Below, piece after piece: positions 1-10,116 of a stretch of DNA of 64,000 nt. The DNA is taken from NCBI GenBank assembly GCA_963774345.1, contig CAVZFB010000054.1, positions 102,718 through 166,717 on the forward strand, given 5' to 3'. The DNA is from AP-15 sp963774345 (GTDB lineage: Bacteria > Pseudomonadota > Alphaproteobacteria > ATCC43930 > CGMCC-115725). Positions within the stretch are counted from its first letter, which is position 1; the number at the start of each line of letters is the position of its first letter. The notes beneath the pieces are model-generated. The model had not been told where the DNA came from. It was given only the letters and a program-made list of their open reading frames with translations, and ran no database searches. Position numbers and translations under genes: made by a program.

Positions 1-104
1 ATTTCGACAATCTTGCCGTCCTTGACGCCGACATCGCCCCGGAACGCCGGCATGCCCGATCCATCGACGATGCGGCCATTCTTGATCAGCAGATCATACG
101 CCAT
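1..104 (-). CDS. Amidohydrolase, N-terminal fragment (D-aminoacylase-like)
   Basis: The reverse-strand frame opens at ATG 104 and runs off the left edge after 34 residues. It begins MAYDLLIKNGRIVDGSG, the first beta-strands of amidohydrolase-superfamily proteins of the N-acyl-D-amino-acid deacylase/D-aminoacylase kind, which hydrolyse amide bonds at a metal centre. The metal-binding HxH and the rest of the TIM barrel lie outside the window, so substrate cannot be inferred. The start is supported by a purine-rich AAGGGG stretch just upstream. It shares direction with the next gene on its 5' side, separated by about 95 bases. Confidence 0.6.
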   Translation of the reverse strand, partial: MAYDLLIKNGRIVDGSGMPAFRGDVGVKDGKIVE

Positions 105-197
105 TTCCGCCCCTTTCTTGGTAGTTGCAACAGACCCCTTTTCCCTGAGAAAAGTGTAACATCCGATCGTCGCCGCCTTATCGAAAATCGGCGAGGG

Positions 198-1299
198 TTA
201 GATCGAATATTCGAGAATGGGGTCCAAGGCACTGCCGCCTTCGACAGTGTGGCCTTCCGATCGCCAGCGCAGCATGCCGCCGGCGAGATTGGCGACATCG
301 GAAAAGCCGGCCTCGCGCAGGATCACGGTCGCCTGCGCCGAGCGACTGCCGGCGCGGCACACGGCGACGATCGGGCGATCCTTTGCCAGCTCCCCAGCAT
401 GCTCGGCCAGCGCGCCCAATGGGATCAACGTCGCACCGCGGATATGGCCGAGTGGTCCGGTGAATTCCTCCGGCTCGCGAACATCGAGGATCTGCACCTG
501 GCGCGCATGCTCTTCGAGCCCGTGGGGATCGATCTCCCAGATCCCGGCAAAACTATAGCGCAGCGCCGCCCAACCGGGCGCCGCCGTCATGTCGACCTCG
601 CCCTCGGGCTTGCCGCATTTGAGATTGGCCGGCACCGCGACATCGAGCTTTTTCGGGTGCGCCAGCCGTAGGTTTTTCATGTAGCCGGTGAAATCGGCCT
701 CGCCGGTCTCGCCGCCGAGGCGCGGGTTGAACTGCCGCTCCTCGCGCACGCTGGTCACTGTCAGGCCGCGGTAATCGTGCGCGGGATAGAGCAGGCAAGT
801 ATCCGGCAGGGCGAAAATCTGCTGGTGGACCGAGCGGTACATCGCGTGCGGGTCGCCTTGCTGGAAGTCGGTGCGTCCGCTGCCGCGGATCAGCAGGCAA
901 TCGCCGGTGAAGGCCATGCTGCGGTCGTCGAGCACATACGTCAGGCAGCCACTGGTATGCCCCGGCGTCTTGCGCACCTGCAGATTGCGCTCGCCGAAGG
1001 CGATCACGTCGTCCTGCACCAGGTAGCGGTCGGCTCCCTCGGCGCCGCTGTCGGCGGACAATGCGATGCCGCACCCGGTCTGCTGTTTCAGCAGCGAAGC
1101 GCCGGTGACGTGATCGGCATGGACATGGGTTTCGAGCGAATAGAGCAGCTTGAGGCCCAACTCGTCGATCAACGCGGCGTCGCGTCTGACCTGCTCGAAC
1201 ACCGGGTCGATGATGACCGCCGCCCCGCTTGCGCCGTCGGCCAGCAGATAGGTGTAGGTCGAGGACGAGCGGATCGAATAATTGTCGAAAAACCAACAT
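198..1299 (-). CDS. Persulfide dioxygenase-rhodanese fusion (MBL fold), one frameshift
   Basis: The N-terminal metallo-beta-lactamase domain (about residues 1-240) carries THVHADH near residue 60, a PGHTSG motif, TGDCLLI and YPAHDY, the iron ligands of ETHE1-type persulfide dioxygenases, which oxidise glutathione persulfide to sulfite. The C-terminal rhodanese domain has the active-site loop CRAGSRS near residue 314, which would hand sulfane sulfur to or from the dioxygenase. Such fusions are known in proteobacteria. The true N-terminus, MLVFRQLFDP at ATG 1299, is one frame away from the body: a single extra base near 1268 separates it from SSTYTYLLADG. The protein is about 366 residues and cytoplasmic. 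No CstR- or SqrR-type regulator is adjacent. Confidence 0.85.
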
Positions 1300-1350
1300 C
1301 GCCAGCCCCTGTGAGTGCCACGTCATCCTACATTTACGCCGTCATCTCCG

Positions 1351-1422
1351 AGATTGCTTCGTCGCTCCGCTCCTCGCAATGACACGCCCTCTGCCGTCAT
1401 TGCGAGCAAAGCGAAGCAATCT
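1351..1422. repeat. REP-like palindromic intergenic element
   Basis: Two long inverted arms flank a short centre. The left arm, 1351-1383, begins AGATTGCTTCG and ends CGCAATGAC. The right arm, 1396-1422, begins GTCATTGCGAG and ends GAAGCAATCT. They can form a strong hairpin just downstream of the histidine kinase stop and upstream of the persulfide dioxygenase gene. Palindromes with this ATTGCTTCG/CGCAATGAC theme are widespread between genes in Alphaproteobacteria. It may also block read-through between the two minus-strand genes. Confidence 0.75.
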
Positions 1423-1433
1423 CGTCGAAGCAG

Positions 1434-4115
1434 TCATGCTGTCATCCTTGCTGCCGCAGCCTCGCTTGTCACCGTCGCCTGAGTTGCCGTCCCGTGGGTG
1501 CGCGGCAGATGGATCGCGAACTCGGTGAACTCGCCGACCCGGCTGTCGACCGCGATCGTGCCGCCATGCTGCTGGGTGACGATGTCGTAGCTGATCGACA
1601 GGCCGAGGCCGGTGCCTTCGCCGGTCGGCTTGGTGGTGAAGAACGGCTGGAACAATTTGTCCCGGATCTCGGGCATGATGCCGGCGCCGTTGTCGCGCAC
1701 ACGGATTTCGACCGCCTCGCCGAGGTCGCGCGTCGCCACCGTCAGCGCCGGCCGAAAACCGGGCTCGGCGCCGTCTTTCAGGCGCTTGGTGGCGGCATAG
1801 AAGCCGTTGCCGATCAGGTTCAGCAACACCCGCGTCACATCCTGCGGGACCAGCTCGATCGGCGCGATGGCGGCGGCGAAATCGCGCTCCAGGGTGATGT
1901 TGAAGCTCTGATCCTGGGCGCGCGCCCCGTGATAGGCGAGGTTCAGCGCCTCGTCGACCAGCGCGTTGAGATCGACCGAGCGGCGCTCGCCGCTTTCGCC
2001 GCGCGAATGCTCCAGCATGCTCTTGACGATGCCGTCGGCCCGCCTGCCGTGCTCGGCGATCTTTTCGAGATTGCCGGTCAGCATCGCGACGATTTCGTCG
2101 ACCTCGACGAGTTTGTCGCCGTCGAGCGCCGCCAAGGCCGGTGCCGCCGCCTCCTTCAGCTCGTCGAGCAATTCGACCGACAGCCCGGCGAAGTTGTTGA
2201 CAAAGTTGAGCGGGTTCTTGATCTCGTGGGCGATGCCGGCGGTTAATTGCCCCAACGAGGCCATCTTCTCGGCCTGGATCAGCCTCGCCTGCGCTGTCTT
2301 CAGCTCCTGGTATGCGGCCGCGATCGTGCGGCTCGCCTCTTCCGCTGCGTCGCGCGCCGCGCGGATCTCCGCTTCGCTGCGCTTGCGCTCGGTGATGTCG
2401 GCATAGATCAAGACAAAGCCGCCCGACGGCACCGGGTTGTGGCGGACCTCGATCACCCGACCATCCGATCGGGTGCGCTCGAACGCGTAGTGTTCACCGG
2501 CTCGCTCGGTGACGCGTCGAAGCTCCGCCACCGGATCGGCTCCCGCGCCGAATTCGCCACGCTCGGCGAGATAGCGGATATATTCCGCATAGGTCCGCGG
2601 CTCGGCGAGGAACGCATCAGGCAGATCCAAAATCTCTTGGAAATTACGGTTCCACGCCGCCAGCCGCAGTCCTTGGTCGAACATCGCCACGCCATCACCC
2701 ATATTCTCGAAGGTGACCCGCAATTCGGCTTGGCGCTGCGCCAGCTCCGCGGTGCGCTCTTCTACCAGCCGCTCCAACCGCGCCGCCGTTTCGGCGCGTT
2801 CGGAGAGCAGCGCATCGCGCTCGATCGCATGCTGGCGGAACACCTCGACCGCCCGGCCCATTGCGGACACTTCGTCGGAGCCTTGGGTATCGATGATCAG
2901 ATCGCGCCCGCCGCCGGCGATCTCGGCCATGCCGCTGCTGAGCCGAGTGAGCCGCGAGACGATGTTGCGTCCGACATAGAACCAAACAATCAGGAAGGAG
3001 CTCGCCAGGCTCAGCGCTGCGACTGCGAGAAGAACTTTTCGTCCAACGGCTTGCACGCGCGCCGCTTCGGTGTTGGCGCTGGCGATCTCTTTCCGTGAGA
3101 AGGCGACAAGCTTGTCGACCGCCGTTTTCAATCGCTGCGAAAGCGCCTGATTCTCTTCAACCAGCCGTCGGCTCTCGGCCTTGGCCGCCATCCCCTTGCG
3201 CACCCAACTGAAGATGCTCGCTTCACCAGTCACGGCGCTGCGCAGCCCGTTGAGAGGCTTAAACAGTTCCGATGAGATGTCGAGGTCGACATCGGAGACG
3301 AGTCCGTCCAGTGCGCGGATCGAGCGCTGCGCCTGAGGCTCCAGCTGATCGATCTCGGTGGTGTCGGCGGCATTGGCCGCGCGACTGATCACCTCGAACG
3401 CATTCCCGGCCTCGCCCTCGATTTTGTCCAGCGCCAACAGGGCGGCCATCGCTTGGTCAAATTGGTCGTGGGCGGCGCGTCGTTCCTCTAGCCCCGTACT
3501 AGCCGAATTCATCGCCAGTTGCAGCCGAACGATCCGGGCGTTCAGATCGGCAAACCGGGGCCGCCACACATTGCCGAACTGCCGATATGCCGACAGGACC
3601 TCGCTGATCGCGCGCCTTTGATTATCAGTGGCTCCCATCCCATCGGACCACGCCACCCACATCAGATCCAGATTGTGGTTGAGATGGGTCGTTGCGTTGC
3701 TGATCTCGTCTAGCACGCCGGGGTCGAGGTTCGCGTCGCTGAGACGAGCGAGGATCGTCGACAGATCCGCCTGCTCGTCCCGTACCCGGCTCGTCAGCGC
3801 TTCCGCCTCCTCCGAATTGCTCGCGTTCACCAGCGCCGGACCGATGCCGACAATTTTTTCGCTTTTGCGCAAAAGCTCTCGCGCATCGAGCGCCACAGGC
3901 AGAGTCTCGAGGGTGATCCGGTCCAGGCTCCGCTCGACCTCACGCAGCGCGTAAAGGCCCGCTGCGGCGGCAACGACAACGAAGAGGCTGATCGCGATAA
4001 ACGCGAGGAGCAGCCGGCCCCTCAGTCCGGGGATGAACCGGGAGAGAGGCGAGAGCGGACGCACCCTCGGCGGCCGCAGCGAGCCCAGATCAGCCGAGGT
4101 CCCGGGTGCAGACAT
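1434..4115 (-). CDS. Membrane sensor histidine kinase with HAMP and PAS domains
   Basis: The 893-residue protein has a transmembrane helix at about residues 34-56, a long mostly helical extracytoplasmic sensor region, a second helix near 368-390, then HAMP, a PAS domain (VTFENMGDGVAMFD through YADITERK), a coiled coil, the phospho-acceptor box GIAHEIKNPLNF with His near 630, and an HATPase_c domain with DNGAG and GTGLGL. It should autophosphorylate on that histidine and pass phosphate to a response regulator, but no receiver-domain protein is encoded in the window, so it is an orphan kinase here. Signal unknown; the large sensor region suggests a periplasmic ligand. The frame is intact, unlike many neighbours. 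Confidence 0.93.
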   Translation of the reverse strand: MSAPGTSADLGSLRPPRVRPLSPLSRFIPGLRGRLLLAFIAISLFVVVAAAAGLYALREVERSLDRITLETLPVALDARELLRKSEKIVGIGPALVNASNSEEAEALTSRVRDEQADLSTILARLSDANLDPGVLDEISNATTHLNHNLDLMWVAWSDGMGATDNQRRAISEVLSAYRQFGNVWRPRFADLNARIVRLQLAMNSASTGLEERRAAHDQFDQAMAALLALDKIEGEAGNAFEVISRAANAADTTEIDQLEPQAQRSIRALDGLVSDVDLDISSELFKPLNGLRSAVTGEASIFSWVRKGMAAKAESRRLVEENQALSQRLKTAVDKLVAFSRKEIASANTEAARVQAVGRKVLLAVAALSLASSFLIVWFYVGRNIVSRLTRLSSGMAEIAGGGRDLIIDTQGSDEVSAMGRAVEVFRQHAIERDALLSERAETAARLERLVEERTAELAQRQAELRVTFENMGDGVAMFDQGLRLAAWNRNFQEILDLPDAFLAEPRTYAEYIRYLAERGEFGAGADPVAELRRVTERAGEHYAFERTRSDGRVIEVRHNPVPSGGFVLIYADITERKRSEAEIRAARDAAEEASRTIAAAYQELKTAQARLIQAEKMASLGQLTAGIAHEIKNPLNFVNNFAGLSVELLDELKEAAAPALAALDGDKLVEVDEIVAMLTGNLEKIAEHGRRADGIVKSMLEHSRGESGERRSVDLNALVDEALNLAYHGARAQDQSFNITLERDFAAAIAPIELVPQDVTRVLLNLIGNGFYAATKRLKDGAEPGFRPALTVATRDLGEAVEIRVRDNGAGIMPEIRDKLFQPFFTTKPTGEGTGLGLSISYDIVTQQHGGTIAVDSRVGEFTEFAIHLPRTHGTATQATVTSEAAAARMTA

Positions 4116-4539
4116 GCCAGCCCTACATCACCCAGCCAATATTGTGGCCCTGTCTGTCGGGCTCCGGGATGGAGCGGATCTGAAACCGAACGCCGCCCAG
4201 GCGAGACCCATATACTTTGGCCGCCGAACGCATGTGGAACAAGCAAGTCGGGAGACGAGCCGCGATTTCGTCAGAGCCAGCCGACATCTTCGCTGACGAG
4301 CGTCATAATCGCGGCGGACGAGCGCCATAATCGCGGCGGTCGGGATCTCCAGGGGGCGCCTTTTCCGAAGATCCTCCCGAAATGTCGAGATCGAGCCGGC
4401 CTGAAAGGGACCATTCGAATGTGCCATGACAGTTGCCTAGATAATTTTGTCCCCGGGTCGCCGCACTATGGTATGTCAGCTTACCTTAAGCGAACTTTGC
4501 CCTCAATAGGCTGCAGTCGCGAGCCGGGAGGAGACCGGA
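4116..4539. other. Intergenic region, divergent promoters with 22-bp tandem repeat
   Basis: About 420 bases separate the minus-strand histidine kinase from the plus-strand solute-binding protein gene. No convincing coding sequence is seen. It must carry both promoters. The only clear structure is the tandem repeat at 4295-4338, annotated separately. Confidence 0.5.
4295..4338. repeat. 22-bp direct tandem repeat, two copies
   Basis: Two abutting 22-base units, 4295-4316 and 4317-4338, of the form GACGAGCG(T/C)CATAATCGCG followed by GCG differ at one position only. They lie in the divergent promoter region. Adjacent near-identical 22-mers (about two helical turns) are compatible with a double operator, but no regulator can be assigned. 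Confidence 0.7.
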
Positions 4540-5917
4540 ATGGCCATTCTGACGCGGCGCTCGCTGCTTCGCGGCTCTCTTGCGCTTGGCGCGGCCGGGT
4601 CATTGGCGCGGCCCCACATCGCCAACGCCGCGGCCACGACCGCGGAAGTGTGGTGCCAACAGGGCTTCGCCAAGGAGGAAGATGCCGCTTTCAAGAAGAT
4701 GGTCGCCGATTACGAGAAGGCGAGCGGCAACAAGATCGATTACAGCATCATTCCGTTCGCGCGCGCTGCGCCAGAAGGAAGTCTCGGCGATCACGAGCGG
4801 GGTCGTTCCGGATGTGATGGAGGTCTACGATCGCGAGTTTGCCCCGTTGAACGCCTGGGACGACAAGCTCGTCGATGTCGGCGACATCGTCGAGACCGCA
4901 GAAAACGGATTTCGGCTCGGTCGCCATCGATTCCTGCTTTCTCTACAACAACGCCACGAAACAACGCGGCTATTACATGGCGCCGATGAAGATCAACGGG
5001 ATTCCGTTCCATATCTGGCGGTCGCTGGTCGAGAAGGCGGGCTACAAGATCTCCGATATTCCGAACACCTGGGATGCCTTTCTCGATTTCTTCAAGCCGG
5101 TGCAGGACAAGTTGCGGGCACAGGGGATGCGCAACATCCATGCCTACGGCTATCAGCTGACCGCCAACGGCAACGACCCGATCAACATCTTCAACGCGTT
5201 CCTGATCGCCTATGGCGGCAAGGACCTCGTCACCCCGGACGGCAAGCTCCACACCGACGATCCGCAGGTGCGCGCGGCTGCGGTCAAGGCGATCGAGCGG
5301 CTGACCACCCCTTTCAAGGACGGCTACGTGCCGCCGAGCTGCGTCAACTGGAACGACGCCGACGACAACAACGCCTTTCACTCCAAGCTGATGGTGATGG
5401 ATTTCGACGGCACGATCTCGACCGAGATCGCCGTCTATGACAAGAAAGAGCTATACGACGACATCGTGACCCACGGCCTGCCGCTAGGCAATGACGGCAA
5501 GCAGCTGCCGAGCCAAGTCTCGCTCATTGGTCCCGTGATCCCGAAGGGAGCGAAAAACGTCGCGGTGGCCAAGGAATTTATCAAATACGCGGTCCAGCCG
5601 AAGGTGCTGAACGAGTATCTGAAGGGCGGGCTCGGCCGCTGGATGATACCGATGCCCGAGATCGCCAAGAGCGACCCGTTCTGGCTCAAGGAGGACCCGC
5701 ACCGCGAAGCATACACCAAGCTGACGCTGCTCGGTCCGACGCTGCCGATCCACGAGGTGTTCAACCCGGCCATCGCCCAAGTCAATTCCGAGCATCTCTT
5801 CAGCGTCGCCGATGTTCGATGTCATGAACGAGGGGATGGCGCCGGAAGCAGGCGATCGACAAGGCGTTCAAGCGGGCCGAGGCGATCTTCGCGAAATACC
5901 CGATCGAGCAGGCCTGA
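4540..5917 (+). CDS. ABC transporter extracellular solute-binding protein, copy 1 (frameshifted)
   Basis: The protein starts with a twin-arginine-type signal (TRRSLLRGS, hydrophobic stretch, ANAAA cleavage region), followed by an extracellular solute-binding protein family 1 body of about 455 residues, the class used for sugars and related solutes. The frame changes near 4760, 4900, 5812 and 5848. Alignment to copy 2 immediately downstream shows each change is one extra base in this copy, for example TTCGCGCGCGCTGCG against TTCGCGGCGCTGCG. The protein continues in frame to TGA at 5915. No permease or ATPase gene is adjacent, so the transporter partners are elsewhere. Substrate unknown. Confidence 0.82.
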
Positions 5918-5935
5918 GGGGAGGCGGAAACGCAG

Positions 5936-7313
5936 ATGGCCATTCTGACGCGGCGCTCGCTGCTCCGCGGCTCCCTCGCCTTTGGCGCGGCCGGGTCATT
6001 GGCGCGGCCCCACATCGCCAACGCCGCGGCGACGACCGCGGAAGTGTGGTGTCCAACAGGGCTTCGCCAAGGAGGAGGATGCCGCCTTCAAGAAGATGGT
6101 CGCCGATTACGAGAAGGCGAGCGGCAACAAGATCGATTACAGCATCATTCCGTTCGCGGCGCTGCGCCAGAAGGAAGTCTCGGCGATCACGAGCGGCGTG
6201 GTCCCGGATGTGATGGAGGTCTACGATCGCGAGTTTGCCCCGTTGAACGCCTGGGACGACAAGCTCGTCGATGTCGGCGACATTGTCGAGACGCAGAAAG
6301 CGGATTTCGGCCCGGTCGCCATCGATTCCTGCTTTCTCTACAACAACGCCACGAAACAGCGCGGCTATTACATGGCGCCGATGAAGATCAACGGCGATTC
6401 CGTTCCATATCTGGCGGTCGCTGGTCGAGAAGGCGGGCTACAAGATCTCCGATATTCCGAACACCTGGGATGCCTTTCTCGATTTCTTCAAGCCGGTGCA
6501 GGACAAGTTGCGCGCGCAGGGGATGCGCAACATCCATGCCTACGGCTATCAGCTGACCGCCAACGGCAACGACCCGATCAACATCTTCAACGCGTTCCTG
6601 ATCGCCTATGGCGGCAAGGACCTGGTCACGCCGGACGGCAAGCTCCACACCGACGATCCGCAGGTGCGCGCGGCGGCGGTGAAGGCGATCGAGCGGCTGA
6701 CCACCCCGTTCAAGGACGGCTATGTGCCGCCGAGCTGTCGTCAACTGGAACGACGCCGACGACAACAACGCCTTTCACTCCAAGCTGATGGTGATGGATT
6801 TCGACGGCACGATCTCGACCGAGATCGCCGTCTATGACAAGAAAGAGCTATACGACGACATCGTGACCCACGGCCTGCCCCACGGCAATGACGGCAAGCA
6901 GCTGCCGAGCCAAGTCGTCGCTCAATGGTCCCGTGATCCCGAAGGGGGCGAAAAACGTCGCGGTGGCCAAGGAGTTTATCAAATACGCAGTCCAGCCGAA
7001 GGTGCTGAACGAGTATCTGAAAGGCGGGCTCGGCCGCTGGATGATACCGATGCCCGAGATCGCCAAGAGCGACCCGTTCTGGCTCAAGGAGGACCCGCAC
7101 CGCAAAGCCTACACCGAGCTGGCGCTGCTCGGTCCGACGCTGCCGATCCACGAGGTGTTCAACCCGGCCATCGCCCAGGTCAATTCCGAGCATCTCTTCA
7201 GCGTCGCCGAGTTCGATGTCATCAAGGAGGGGATGGCGCCGGAAGCGGCGATCGACAAGGCGTTCAAGCGGGCCGAGGCGATCTTCGCGAAATACCCGAT
7301 TCAGCAGGCCTGA
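5936..7313 (+). CDS. ABC transporter extracellular solute-binding protein, copy 2 (frameshifted)
   Basis: A near-identical tandem paralogue of the preceding gene, offset by 1396 bases, with the same Tat-type signal TRRSLLRGS and the same family 1 solute-binding body ending in KYPIQQA. It has its own single-base insertions near 6052, 6393, 6737 and 6917, at positions where copy 1 reads normally, so a consensus of the two gives one intact protein. The copies also differ by genuine synonymous and conservative substitutions, arguing against simple duplication of one read. The gene starts 18 bases after the stop of copy 1 and is probably co-transcribed with it. Confidence 0.82.
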
Positions 7314-7502
7314 GGGGAATCATTCGAACCCGCCTCGACAGTGGTGAAGGCCGCCCCCTTGCCACGCAAGCCGTGACAGCGCAGTTAGCCGCAATATTTT
7401 CATACCCTACCGCTCCGGCCCCGTGTGCTATTTCCGCGAGATCGGGGTCAGCCCGCCCCGGCTTCGTCAGCCGCTCAGTGAACGGAGATAGGGAGAGCCG
7501 GA

Positions 7503-8483
7503 ATGCGGATTGCAGCGTGGACAGCCATATGGCTGGCCGCGGCGACCGGATGGACGTCGCCGTCGTCGAGCGCCCCGCCGCACCGGCCGGCTTCGCTGAC
7601 GATCGCCACGGCCTCGCCCGGCGGCGTCTATCTGGTGTACGGCAAGGCTTTGGCAGCGATCCTCACTGAGGCGCTCGGCCTACCGGTCGAGGCGCGGGCC
7701 ACGCAGGGCACAGATCAAAATATCCTGCTGATCGACAGCGGCGACGCCCAGCTCGGCTTCGTCACCACCGGCACCGCCCTTCAAGCGTGGAACGGCAGCG
7801 GCGCGTGGACCCACGGCAAAAAGCTGCGCTCGATGCGCGCGCTGTTCGCGATGTACGATACTCCGCTGCAGTTTTTGGCGGCGAAAACCTCCGGGATTGG
7901 CTCTCTGCGAGACATGGCCGACAAGCGGGTCGGCGCGGGCCCCCAGGGCGGTACTGCAGGAACGTATGCACAAAAGATCTTTGACACGCTCGGGATCTCC
8001 CCGGCCGTACGCTTTGGCGCCTGGAACACCCTCAGCGCACAGCTGCACTCCGGCCTCCTCGATGCTCTTGTCGGTGCGGCCGGGGTCCCGTTCCCTGTCG
8101 TTGCCGAACTCGACCGGACCGGGGAAATCCGCTTCGTTCCGCTCAGCTTCGTCGAAATCGCAAAGCTGCGCAAAGCGATGCCCGAACTCTCTGCATCGGT
8201 GGTGTCGGCAGGGACCTATCCCTCGCTGAAGATCAACTATCAGACGATCGGCCTGTACAATTTGGGCGTGGTCAGCAAGGACCTCCCGGACGACCTGGTC
8301 TATGCGATCGTCAAAGCCTTTTACGCTAATCACGACCGCATGGTGAAGGCCGTCCCCGCCGCGCGGGACAGCGTGGTAGCAAATTTGAACCGCAACACCT
8401 TCATCCCCTATCATCCCGGTGCAGTGCGCTATTATCGCGAGATCGGGATCACGATACCGGCCGCTTTGACCGTTGCGCAGTGA
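7503..8483 (+). CDS. TAXI-family TRAP transporter solute receptor
   Basis: The 326-residue intact protein has a hydrophobic leader, then the TAXI signature region LTIATASPGGVYLVYG and later GPQGGTAGTYAQ and PSLKINYQTIGLYN. TAXI proteins are periplasmic receptors that deliver carboxylates or amino acids to TRAP membrane subunits. No DctM- or DctQ-like membrane gene is present here, so it is an orphan receptor in this window. It follows the two ABC receptors on the same strand after a 190-base gap and may have its own promoter there. Confidence 0.88.
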   Translation: MRIAAWTAIWLAAATGWTSPSSSAPPHRPASLTIATASPGGVYLVYGKALAAILTEALGLPVEARATQGTDQNILLIDSGDAQLGFVTTGTALQAWNGSGAWTHGKKLRSMRALFAMYDTPLQFLAAKTSGIGSLRDMADKRVGAGPQGGTAGTYAQKIFDTLGISPAVRFGAWNTLSAQLHSGLLDALVGAAGVPFPVVAELDRTGEIRFVPLSFVEIAKLRKAMPELSASVVSAGTYPSLKINYQTIGLYNLGVVSKDLPDDLVYAIVKAFYANHDRMVKAVPAARDSVVANLNRNTFIPYHPGAVRYYREIGITIPAALTVAQ

Positions 8484-9068
8484 GCGGACGCTCTTCGGCG
8501 CAGAACCCACGACGCCGCCCGCAACGCGAAGAACACGCAAAGCGGTAAACCGTGAACGATTATGGGCGCGCGAACGCATCGGTCGTCCGGTTACAACCGG
8601 CATCGCCACGGTGCCGCCAAGAAGCCGTTCTATGATCGTACCCGATTGCGGCTGTTGGTCCCGCGGATGCGAACGATTGGAGGCTTTATCGGATGCCCGG
8701 AGTTCCAGTGGGCGGAAATCCGGCGCTGCGGCGCGGGCATCCTGCTCGCTCTGGAAGTTCCCGTAAATTCCCGGTTACGCGAAATTAATTCCCGGTTCGG
8801 GGGCAAAAATTCCCGGTTATGTCGCTACGGGAATTTTCCCGCAACCCATTGACGAACCACGCCCGTTTTCAGGGCCGAACGGGCCCCGAAAGGCTAAATC
8901 GACGAGATTTCCGGTTATCTTCCCGGTTCACGGGAATTGGCGCCGGCATCGGCCTTACCGCGAGTGTGACGCCGCTATTCGGTCCGTCCCTACGTTGCCA
9001 GCCATGCCGGTCGTGCTTATTTTCCAGCGGTCCGCGTTTTCGCCGCCTCCTCTCTCAGGAGAGCTTCC
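8484..9068. other. Non-coding region with interspersed repeat
   Basis: About 585 bases between the TAXI receptor and hemB with no credible gene. The right half contains the AATTCCCGGTT repeat patch at 8766-8938. The region just before 9069 should hold the hemB promoter; a CAGGAGAG purine stretch precedes the hemB start. Confidence 0.55.
8766..8938. repeat. AATTCCCGGTT repeat patch
   Basis: The motif AATTCCCGGTT occurs at 8766, 8787 and 8808 (spacing exactly 21 bases). Its inverse CGGGAATT occurs at 8828 and 8931, and further CCGGTT copies lie at 8911-8928. The direct copies give a 21-base, in-phase periodicity, and the inverted copies allow stem formation. I recall comparable AATTCCCGGTT clusters in intergenic DNA of Bradyrhizobium-like genomes, which suggests a family of interspersed elements rather than a gene. 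Confidence 0.6.
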
Positions 9069-10083
<1,015 letters not shown>

Positions 10084-10116
10084 GTTCGATGTGATACAGC
10101 CGGTTGCTGGCATTCG

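Noticed and set aside
553..1326. 257-residue minus-strand frame overlapping the persulfide dioxygenase
   Set aside because: Only its first 10 to 15 residues are real (the N-terminus of the dioxygenase); the rest is an Arg-rich shadow frame.
1351..1422. Possible CRISPR-like or tRNA structure
   Set aside because: It is one palindrome, not a repeat-spacer array, and lacks the tRNA T-loop; better explained as a REP-like element.
7314..7502. Possible tRNA from a TTCGAACCC string near 7323
   Set aside because: No acceptor, D or anticodon stems can be formed around it.
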